Origin: Bacteroidales bacterium
GTDB taxonomy: Bacteria > Bacteroidota > Bacteroidia > Bacteroidales > JAGOPY01
Direction: 5' to 3'
DNA: 5,242 bases
Assembly: GCA_030638325.1 (NCBI GenBank)
Contig: DAOWEV010000007.1
Location: 1-5,242, forward strand
In this document: piece by piece, positions 1 to 5,066 of the stretch
Position numbering within the stretch: the first letter of the stretch is position 1
Layout: every line of letters begins with the position of its first letter
Translations under genes and position numbers: made by a program
Notes under the pieces: model-generated
What the model saw: only the letters and a program-made list of their open reading frames with translations
Told to the model about the DNA's origin: nothing
Databases searched by the model: none

Positions 1-244
1 GGATCAGTTTCAATGTGTCCTCGAAGTCATACCCCAGAAAGAAACTGTAATCCTTTGATAATACCTGTAAACCAGACTTCAGATTGCCTGGATCTAAACG
101 GAACAGGGCAAGTCCGTATCTGTTAATTACTACCTCGTCAATATGAATGTCTGACAGATCTGTTTTAACCCTGCCCGGACTGCAGTTAAATAAAACAACG
201 GCAGTTAATAAAATAACTAAAACAACACTTCCACGTCCAATCAT
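1..244 (-). CDS. gldB: GldB-like gliding motility lipoprotein, N-terminal part (cut by left window edge)
   Basis: Reading leftward from the ATG at 244, 81 codons are open to the window edge, so the C-terminal part is missing. An in-frame TGA lies two codons upstream of this ATG, so the start cannot be further out. The N terminus is a short hydrophobic segment (about residues 7-19) ending at Cys21 in the context LFNC, which fits a lipoprotein signal, although Asn at -1 is unusual. The mature part starts SPGRVKTDLSDIHID, followed by a region with INRYGLALFRLD and DYSFFLGYDF, which resembles the start of the GldB family (conserved basic-aromatic-LF-x-LD and Y-x-FF patterns). GldB is a cell-envelope lipoprotein needed for gliding in Flavobacterium, with homologues in non-gliding Bacteroidota, so motility is not implied here. 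It lies 20 bp downstream of a beta-barrel gene on the same strand, probably co-transcribed. The family call rests on 81 residues and on recognition only. Confidence 0.7.
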   Translation of the reverse strand, partial: MIGRGSVVLVILLTAVVLFNCSPGRVKTDLSDIHIDEVVINRYGLALFRLDPGNLKSGLQVLSKDYSFFLGYDFEDTLKLI

Positions 245-264
245 AGATCATTCGTAATAAACCG

Positions 265-864
265 TCAGAGTATTGTCCATGCCAGGCTAAATCGCCAGAG
301 GTTATTTTTCATGTTATAAGGCTCCGAACCGTTGTAAATATTAGAAAGTCCGAACTCATATCTGATATCCAGGCTCAGGAACAGGACATCCACCCCTGCT
401 CCAAGATGGGCGCTCCACACCAGGTCTTTGAAAGATGTTTCCGGGATAGGATCTTTTACGAGGTCGTTAGCAATTACTGTCTTATCCATCACAATGCCGG
501 CAACCGGGCCTCCCATGACCCTGATGTTGGCAATGCCAATGTTGATCATCCTCCAGCCGACCAAAACCGGTATCTCAATTTGCTTCATCTTGATCTGCAT
601 TTCAGCTTTCAGGTTCGAAACATCTGTATTTATCAAAATACCACCTTTGGTAGTCCAAACCAATTCGGGCTGAATATAGATCTTTTTCCCCATCCTTATA
701 AATGCACCAAATAAGAAATTAGCCTTTGCCTCATTTGTAAGTGTATCAATATTGGTTGTCAGGGTTGAGGAATTAAATCCAATTAAGGGGCCAAAAGTAA
801 ATCCTTGCGCGGATAACTGAAAGGATAATGCAATGCCGATGATGATCAGAAGTAATTTTTTCAT
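265..864 (-). CDS. PorT-like outer-membrane beta-barrel protein, 199 aa
   Basis: This is a small outer-membrane beta-barrel protein of the type annotated 'porin family' or 'PorT family' (outer membrane beta-barrel domain). Residues 1-20 form a clear Sec signal peptide: MKK, a hydrophobic core, then SA before Gln20, a processing site common in this phylum. The mature protein begins FTFGPLIGFN and consists of alternating hydrophobic strands: about 50-58, 61-70 (IYIQPELVW), 91-106 (with QIEIPVLVGW), 113-125 and 151-171 (LGAGVDVLFLSLDIRYEFG). It ends RFSLAWTIL, a plausible terminal strand although the last residue is Leu rather than Phe. The order of motifs (FG near the N terminus, an I-E-[IL]-P strand, a G-x-G-[VI] strand, then G-[LF]-[ST]-N-I) matches the divergently transcribed neighbour at 953-1645, so the two are probably distant paralogues. 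Function is unknown; a true PorT role in type IX secretion is not shown. gldB follows 20 bp downstream. Confidence 0.82.
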   Translation of the reverse strand: MKKLLLIIIGIALSFQLSAQGFTFGPLIGFNSSTLTTNIDTLTNEAKANFLFGAFIRMGKKIYIQPELVWTTKGGILINTDVSNLKAEMQIKMKQIEIPVLVGWRMINIGIANIRVMGGPVAGIVMDKTVIANDLVKDPIPETSFKDLVWSAHLGAGVDVLFLSLDIRYEFGLSNIYNGSEPYNMKNNLWRFSLAWTIL

Positions 865-952
865 TTTTTGAAGATGTATTAATTAATTTTGATTTCAAAA
901 ATAAGATTAATCTTTAACAAAACGTTACATTTGCTTTTAGAAAAATCCGGAT
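865..952. promoter_or_regulatory. Divergent intergenic region with two back-to-back -7 elements and a palindrome
   Basis: Both flanking beta-barrel genes are read outward from this 88-bp A/T-rich spacer. On the plus strand TACATTTG (926-933) matches the Bacteroidota -7 consensus TAnnTTTG and lies about 20 bp before the ATG at 953. On the minus strand TATTTTTG (903-896) also matches and lies about 31 bp before the ATG at 864. The expected -33 TTTG is absent on the plus strand. On the minus strand a TTTG occurs at 921-918, but the 14-bp spacing is shorter than the usual 19-21. Between the two -7 elements is AAGATTAATCTT (903-914), a perfect 12-bp palindrome. Neither gene has a Shine-Dalgarno sequence; both starts follow A-rich sequence. 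Promoter placement is inferred from consensus matching only. Confidence 0.5.
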
Positions 953-1645
953 ATGCTAAAATTCCTTTCATTTGTCATGCTGTTCAATTTTGCGGTGTTA
1001 TCATTAACAGCTCAGTATAAGCCAATTATTTTTGGGTTAAAAGCTGCACCGAATATCGGATGGATAAAACCGGATACTGAGGGATATAAGTCTGAAGGCA
1101 TAGAACCGGGATTCTCATGGGGCTTTATCGCTGAGTTTTATCTCATGGAACCTTATGCTATTCAAACCGGATTCAATGTAATTTACCTGAACGGGAGAAT
1201 GGAGTTACCATATGCCATGGATATTGAAAATGATACAATACCTGTAACTGGCACATTAAACAGGAAATATAAAACACAATATATTGAGCTCCCCCTGGTT
1301 TTCAAAATGAAAACGGAGTTATCGGAAAAGATCAGGTTATTCGGGAAAGTAGGACTCGGGACGGGTTTCCTGCTGAAGGCGAAGGCCGAGGATCAATTCA
1401 CCTATGAAGATGGTATAAAAGAGAGCAAGACCGACATAAAAAATGAGGTAAATCCAGTCAGGAGTTCCCTCATTATTGGAGGAGGTATTGAATATGTTTT
1501 TAAAGGATCAACGGCATTATTGCTGGATGTAACATTTAACAATGGTTTTACGAATATACTTAAAGGCTCAAACCCTGCCAATCCCCAGGGGGATCAGAAA
1601 GCCTTTTCCAATTTCGTTGAACTGAATATTGGGATTGTCTTCTAA
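953..1645 (+). CDS. PorT-like outer-membrane beta-barrel protein, 230 aa
   Basis: This is a second small outer-membrane beta-barrel protein of the 'porin family'/PorT-like type. Residues 1-20 are a signal peptide ending SLTA before Gln21. The mature protein runs through predicted amphipathic strands: 26-36 (IFGLKAAPNIG), 54-64 (FSWGFIAEFYL), 68-79, 109-121 (QYIELPLVFKMKT), 127-140 (IRLFGKVGLGTGFL), 172-183 (SLIIGGGIEYVF), 188-196 (ALLLDVTFN) and 222-230. It ends in Phe (ELNIGIVF), the classic C-terminal signal recognised by the BAM assembly machinery. Charged, probably loop, segments are at 36-52, 86-108 and 144-169. It is about 30 residues longer than its divergent paralogue, mainly in the loops. 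nadE starts only 11 bp after its stop, so the two are probably co-transcribed from the promoter at 926-933. The substrate, if any, is unknown; a structural or transport role in the outer membrane is inference from the fold. Confidence 0.85.
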   Translation: MLKFLSFVMLFNFAVLSLTAQYKPIIFGLKAAPNIGWIKPDTEGYKSEGIEPGFSWGFIAEFYLMEPYAIQTGFNVIYLNGRMELPYAMDIENDTIPVTGTLNRKYKTQYIELPLVFKMKTELSEKIRLFGKVGLGTGFLLKAKAEDQFTYEDGIKESKTDIKNEVNPVRSSLIIGGGIEYVFKGSTALLLDVTFNNGFTNILKGSNPANPQGDQKAFSNFVELNIGIVF

Positions 1646-1647
1646 TT

Positions 1648-1652
1648 AAAGG
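1648..1652 (+). promoter_or_regulatory. Short Shine-Dalgarno-like site before nadE
   Basis: AAAGG sits 4 bases before the ATG at 1657, inside the 11-bp gap after the preceding stop. It is a partial match to the anti-Shine-Dalgarno complement and supports the chosen nadE start. It stands out because the other starts in this window have no such site. Confidence 0.4.
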
Positions 1653-1656
1653 TAAT

Positions 1657-3300
1657 ATGAAGATAGCATTGGCACAACTGAATTACCACATCGGTAATTT
1701 TAAAGAAAATACGGAAAAGATCAGGATGGCTGTGCGGAAAGCTGAACAGCAGGGCGCCGACCTGGTCGTGTTTGCCGAGCTTGCCGTTTCAGGTTACCCT
1801 CCCAGGGATTTCCTTGAATTTGATGATTTTATAAGGAAATGCCATAAGGCTGTTGAAGAAATTGCACAGGATTGTACGGATATTGCAGCAATTGTAGGTT
1901 GTCCTGTGAAGAACCTGACAGGCAAAGGGAAACCTCTTTTCAATGCGGCCCTGTTTCTCGAAAATGGAAAAGTCAGCCATGAAACATATAAGACATTGCT
2001 GCCGAATTACGATATCTTTGATGAATACAGGTACTTTGAACCCAACCGGAAATTCGAAACCATTCAGTTTAAAGGGAAGCAGATCGCTCTGACTATTTGT
2101 GAAGACTTGTGGAACACCGGTGATCATCCTTTATATGTTGCCAATCCCATGCATGAACTGATGAAGTACAAGCCCGATCTCATCATCAATATTGCAGCTT
2201 CTCCCTTCCATTATGATCAGCAGGAGATACGCACCCGGATCCTGTCGCAAAATGCTAAAAATAATAAGCTGCCCGTTTTTTATGTAAATCATGCCGGGGC
2301 CCAGACCGAGCTTTTATTCGATGGCGGATCCATGGTGTTCACTCCTGAAGGCGTGGTTTTTGACGAACTGAAGTATTTTGAAGAAGACCTGAAGATTTTT
2401 GATCTCGAAGAAGTAAAGCACTCAAAAAAAGCACAATCTGCCCATCATGGTCAATCGGAGAAGATCGGGTTGATACACGATGCACTGGTGATGGGTGTCC
2501 GGAATTATTTCAAAAAATTGGGATTTCACAAAGCACTGTTGGGATTATCGGGTGGCATTGATTCTGCGGTCACGCTGGTCATAGCAGTCCGGGCATTGGG
2601 CGCCGGCAATGTCAGGGCCGTTCTGATGCCTTCAGCTTTTTCATCTGATCATTCTGTGACGGATGCCATAAAGCTGGCTGAAAACCTGGGCTGTCAGTAT
2701 GATGTTATCAGTATTGAAGAAGCATACAAGAGCTTCGAAAATACCCTGAACCCCCTGTTTCGGGGATTGCCGTTTGACATAACTGAAGAAAACCTACAGG
2801 CCAGGATACGGGGCGTGATCCTCATGGCGATCTCCAATAAATTCGGCCATATTCTCCTGAACACTTCAAATAAAAGCGAAGCTGCTGTTGGCTACGGGAC
2901 ATTATACGGGGATATGAATGGTGGTATTTCCGTTTTGGGGGATGTCTATAAAACACAAGTTTTCGAGCTGGCTGATTACATCAACAAAGACCAGGGGATC
3001 ATACCCCTGAATACGATCACCAAACCTCCGTCGGCAGAGTTGAGACCGGGACAAAAAGACAGCGACTCGTTGCCCGACTATGAAATCTTGGATGATATAT
3101 TATATCAGTACATCGAACTTCGAAGAGGACCGCATGAGCTGATAAACCAGGGTTTTGATGAAGAAACTGTGAAAAAAGTTTTACGGCTTGTGAATACCAA
3201 TGAACACAAAAGGTACCAGACACCTCCGACACTGAGAGTTTCTCCCAAGGCTTTCGGAATGGGCCGGAGGATGCCTATCGTTGCCAGGTATTTAACCTAA
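1657..3300 (+). CDS. nadE: Glutamine-dependent NAD+ synthetase, 547 aa
   Basis: NadE catalyses the last step of NAD+ synthesis in the cytoplasm: ATP-dependent amidation of nicotinic acid adenine dinucleotide using ammonia from glutamine. The protein has the complete two-domain form. The N-terminal nitrilase-like glutaminase domain (about 1-250) shows the Glu-Lys-Cys triad: Glu41 in FAELAVSGYPPRD, Lys112 in YKTLLPNYDIFDEYRYF and Cys148 in TICEDLW. The C-terminal synthetase domain (about 268-547) has the ATP pyrophosphatase P-loop SGGIDS at 298-303, followed by ARIRG (382-386), LNTSNKSE (401-408), YGTLYGDMNGG (413-423) and KPPSAELRPGQKDSDSLPDYE (456-475). The length is normal for the shorter bacterial glutamine-dependent enzymes and no key residue is missing. 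The start is fixed by the MKIALAQLNY motif that opens the nitrilase fold. It is the second gene after a beta-barrel gene, and its last 9 bp overlap the 3' end of the convergent NifU-domain gene. Confidence 0.97.
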   Translation: MKIALAQLNYHIGNFKENTEKIRMAVRKAEQQGADLVVFAELAVSGYPPRDFLEFDDFIRKCHKAVEEIAQDCTDIAAIVGCPVKNLTGKGKPLFNAALFLENGKVSHETYKTLLPNYDIFDEYRYFEPNRKFETIQFKGKQIALTICEDLWNTGDHPLYVANPMHELMKYKPDLIINIAASPFHYDQQEIRTRILSQNAKNNKLPVFYVNHAGAQTELLFDGGSMVFTPEGVVFDELKYFEEDLKIFDLEEVKHSKKAQSAHHGQSEKIGLIHDALVMGVRNYFKKLGFHKALLGLSGGIDSAVTLVIAVRALGAGNVRAVLMPSAFSSDHSVTDAIKLAENLGCQYDVISIEEAYKSFENTLNPLFRGLPFDITEENLQARIRGVILMAISNKFGHILLNTSNKSEAAVGYGTLYGDMNGGISVLGDVYKTQVFELADYINKDQGIIPLNTITKPPSAELRPGQKDSDSLPDYEILDDILYQYIELRRGPHELINQGFDEETVKKVLRLVNTNEHKRYQTPPTLRVSPKAFGMGRRMPIVARYLT

Positions 3301-3546
3301 ATTTATTGCTTCTACCGATTTGATCTCAGGGATTGCCTTTTTGAGGGTGGTTTCCACTCCTCCCTTAAGTGTAATCAGGCTGTATGGGCACGAACCGCAG
3401 GCTCCCTGCAGCTCAACATTTACAACATTATCATCGGTAATTTCTATAAATTCAAGATCTCCTCCATCCTGCTGAAGGTACGGCCGGATCTGCTCAAGCA
3501 CATTTTTGACCTTATTTTCAAGTTGTGTTCTTTCCTCGCTTTTCAT
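3292..3546 (-). CDS. NifU C-terminal-domain (Nfu-type) iron-sulfur carrier, 84 aa
   Basis: This small protein is essentially one NifU C-terminal domain, the Fe-S scaffold/carrier module. The diagnostic features are RPYLQQDGGD (21-30) and the GACGSCPYSLITLKGGVE region, with the cluster-ligand pair Cys50-x-x-Cys53. In this family two subunits hold a [4Fe-4S] cluster between their CxxC motifs and pass it to target apoproteins. Length and domain content fit the stand-alone Nfu proteins of Bacteroidota; the N-terminal IscU-like or degenerate A-type domain of larger relatives is absent. It lies 47 bp downstream of mrp on the same strand, and the pairing suggests cooperation in cluster delivery. A -7-like element in that gap could add independent expression. 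Its stop lies within the 3' end of the convergent nadE. Confidence 0.93.
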   Translation of the reverse strand: MKSEERTQLENKVKNVLEQIRPYLQQDGGDLEFIEITDDNVVNVELQGACGSCPYSLITLKGGVETTLKKAIPEIKSVEAINLG

Positions 3547-3593
3547 ATTGATATTCTTTGATCTTTAGAACTTTACAAAGTTACAAAATTGTT
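3547..3593 (-). promoter_or_regulatory. Gap between mrp and the NifU-domain gene with a possible internal promoter
   Basis: Read on the minus strand, TAACTTTG (3583-3576) is an exact match to the Bacteroidota -7 element TAnnTTTG and lies about 30 bp before the ATG at 3546. No TTTG is found at the usual -33 spacing. An inverted repeat, AACTTT-AC-AAAGTT (3569-3582), overlaps the element. The 2-bp spacer rules out a normal hairpin terminator, so the dyad would more likely be a protein site, if it is functional. Promoter activity is inferred from the consensus only. Confidence 0.35.
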
Positions 3594-4625
3594 TTATTTC
3601 TTTTCTACCAGTGCCTTTATATTTTTAGCCAGTTTCATAAAAGAATCATATACAGGGGAATTCTCATCAAGTGCCGCAGGATACCCTTCATCACCTGATT
3701 CACGGATGCTTTGTACGAGAGGTATCTCACCCAGCAGGTTCACATTTTCCTGTTCGGCCAGTTTCCTGCCTCCGTGTTTTCCGAAGATGTAGTATTTATT
3801 ATCAGGTAATTCTGCAGCTGTGAAATACGACATATTTTCGATTAACCCTAAAATGGGCACTTTGATATTATCCGTATTAAACATGCTGAATGCTTTGCGG
3901 GCATCGGCAAGAGCTACTTCCTGAGGCGTCGATACCACAGCAATACCATTTACGGGTACGGTCTGTACTAGTGTAAGATGGACATCTCCGGTGCCTGGTG
4001 GCAGGTCCACTACGAGATAATCCAACTCGCCCCAGACTGTGTCGTTGAACAACTGTGTCAGGGCATTTGAAGCCATGGGCCCCCGCCAGATAAGTGCCTG
4101 CTTCGGGTCAACAAAAAACCCTATCGACTGTATTTTAATGCCATATTTTTCAATGGGAAGGATGCGTGCTTTGCCATCCTCTTCTGTAGTCAGCGGCCTT
4201 TCTCCCTCCACACCGAACATGATCGGGATGGAAGGCCCATAGATGTCTGCATCCAGTATGCCTACCTTGCTGCCGGTTTTAGACAATGCCACCGCCAGGT
4301 TTGCTGCGATCGTGGATTTTCCGACCCCGCCCTTGCCGGAGCCCACGGCAACAATATGTTTCACCTTAGACAGTGAGGGACTATATGTTTTGAATTCAAT
4401 GAAAACCTCAGCTTCAGGATCGATTGCTTTGATCGTATTTTCACAGGTTTTTCGCAGTACCGGCATATTCTTTTCATCCGGTTTTGAAAAAATTATAGTA
4501 AAACTGACTTTATGTCCCTCCATTTTCAGATCCTGGACCATATTTAAGGCTACGATGTTATCTCCTTCAGGGAAATACAAAACGCCACTGAGTGCTTTCA
4601 GAAATTGCTCTTTGCTGTATGCCAT
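3594..4625 (-). CDS. mrp: Mrp/ApbC-family iron-sulfur cluster carrier P-loop ATPase, 343 aa
   Basis: Mrp/ApbC proteins are cytoplasmic ParA/MinD-related ATPases that bind and transfer Fe-S clusters. The N-terminal domain (about 1-80) is a MIP18/DUF59-like module (LSGVLYFPEGDNIVALNMVQDL), with the usual DPE motif not evident. The ATPase domain follows: deviant Walker A GKGGVGKST at 97-105 with signature Lys98, switch I LDADIYGPS at 124-132, switch II VVDLPPGTGD at 205-214, and ENMS at 263-266. Family members normally carry a CxxC a few residues after ENMS that binds a bridging cluster; here the segment reads YFTAAELPDNKYYIFG with no cysteine, and the protein's only cysteine is Cys61. From memory this AELP-x-NKYYIFG form is usual in Bacteroidota Mrp, so it is probably a lineage trait and not damage. 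The start follows an A-rich leader. The NifU-domain gene follows 47 bp downstream, and repeats occupy the upstream region. Confidence 0.93.
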   Translation of the reverse strand: MAYSKEQFLKALSGVLYFPEGDNIVALNMVQDLKMEGHKVSFTIIFSKPDEKNMPVLRKTCENTIKAIDPEAEVFIEFKTYSPSLSKVKHIVAVGSGKGGVGKSTIAANLAVALSKTGSKVGILDADIYGPSIPIMFGVEGERPLTTEEDGKARILPIEKYGIKIQSIGFFVDPKQALIWRGPMASNALTQLFNDTVWGELDYLVVDLPPGTGDVHLTLVQTVPVNGIAVVSTPQEVALADARKAFSMFNTDNIKVPILGLIENMSYFTAAELPDNKYYIFGKHGGRKLAEQENVNLLGEIPLVQSIRESGDEGYPAALDENSPVYDSFMKLAKNIKALVEKK

Positions 4626-4703
4626 TTTCTTTTATCTTTTATTTTAGGTTACTATTTAGGTGATTATTAAATTTGCTTTAATGATTTAATCTTCTCAGCA
4701 GGT

Positions 4704-4824
4704 AGTCATTCGATGGTCATTCGATGGTCATTCAATAGTCATTCAATAGTCATTCGATGGTCATTCGATGGTCATTCAATAGTCATTCAATGGTCATTCA
4801 ATGGTCATTCAATGGTTATTAAAA
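4704..4824. repeat. 11-bp tandem repeat array, 10 intact units plus one degenerate, with a 44-bp higher-order period
   Basis: Ten head-to-tail units of RGTCATTCRAT run from 4704 to 4813 without interruption, followed by a decayed unit GGTTATTAAAA (4814-4824). Differences among intact units are only transitions at position 1 (A/G) and position 9 (G/A). Units 1-4 (4704-4747) and units 5-8 (4748-4791) carry the same four variants in the same order, so the two 44-bp blocks are identical. This points to expansion by block duplication. The array is noncoding as far as I can judge and starts about 80 bp upstream of the mrp ATG. The 11-bp period is close to one helical turn. Confidence 0.95.
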
Positions 4825-4869
4825 TGACGCGAAGCGAATGACAATAATATGACGCGAAGCAAATGACAA
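4824..4869. repeat. Two 21-bp direct copies at 25-bp period, inverse-complementary to the 11-bp array core
   Basis: Copy A (4824-4844) and copy B (4849-4869) differ at one base (G/A at their 13th position) and are separated by TAAT. Each begins ATGACGCGAAGC and ends AATGACAA. Both contain GCGAAGC (4829-4835 and 4854-4860), a sequence known to form an unusually stable single-strand DNA mini-hairpin. In copy A, CGAATGAC (4835-4842) is the exact reverse complement of GTCATTCG found in units 1, 2, 5 and 6 of the adjoining array, so foldback pairing is possible. Confidence 0.85.
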
Positions 4870-5066
4870 AAGAGAACTTAAATATAACAAGATTAATTTT
4901 CACTTTAATAGCAGTTACATAGTTACGTTTTTAGTTAAAAATTTTTGCGGCTGCAAAATTACTAAAATTAAAAGACTGTTTAAGTTTGCTTTTGTGAAAT
5001 GACATTATCTGAGGCGGATTCGGCAGACGAGAAAGTGTGTTTTCATCCTTTTCTGCTTTTTCGATT
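4870..5066. other. A/T-rich spacer between the two repeat arrays; no gene seen
   Basis: I find no tRNA, structured RNA or convincing complete gene here. The left part is very A/T-rich and contains AGTTAC twice at 8-bp period (4913-4926) and an imperfect stem around 4940-4960 with loop GGCT. Two exact -7 matches lie back to back: TAATTTTG on the minus strand (4961-4954), facing mrp, and TAAGTTTG on the plus strand (4981-4988), facing the 7-bp array. Neither has a TTTG at -33 spacing. A pyrimidine-rich stretch (5041-5062) leads into the 7-bp array. Confidence 0.5.
4954..4961 (-). promoter_or_regulatory. Possible distal -7 element for mrp
   Basis: TAATTTTG on the minus strand matches TAnnTTTG exactly. 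No exact match lies closer to the mrp start, so if this element is used the mrp transcript would carry a leader of about 320 bases containing the whole 11-bp array and its inverted copies. There is no -33 TTTG, and short A/T-rich matches arise easily by chance. Confidence 0.2.

Noticed and set aside
4008..4647. Plus-strand open frames opposite mrp, and similar frames opposite nadE and the 199-residue barrel
   Set aside because: They lie antisense to genes with complete family motifs and their translations show no recognisable domain.
4713..4841. A 42-codon open frame on the plus strand within the 11-bp array, giving an 11-residue periodic peptide (VIRWSF-like), with a -7 match TAAATTTG at 4668-4675 upstream
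   Set aside because: The frame is a by-product of a stop-poor 11-bp repeat. It has no ribosome site and ends inside the neighbouring 21-bp element. The -7 match is a short A/T-rich string with no -33 partner.
4889..4920. Resemblance of AAGATTAAT...GTTACAT at 4889-4920 to the divergent promoter at 903-930
   Set aside because: The spacing differs by 4 bp, the second copy lacks both the complete palindrome and the -7 element, and both sites are A/T-rich, so chance similarity is likely.
4940..4960. Stem-loop around GGCT considered as an intrinsic terminator
   Set aside because: The stem is short, A/T-rich and needs a bulge, and no U-tract follows on the plus strand. There is no gene immediately upstream for it to terminate on either strand.
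5008..5027. Imperfect stem TCTG...CAGA around a GC-rich stretch
   Set aside because: Only four outer and two inner pairs form, with an asymmetric internal loop; there is no family resemblance to a known RNA.
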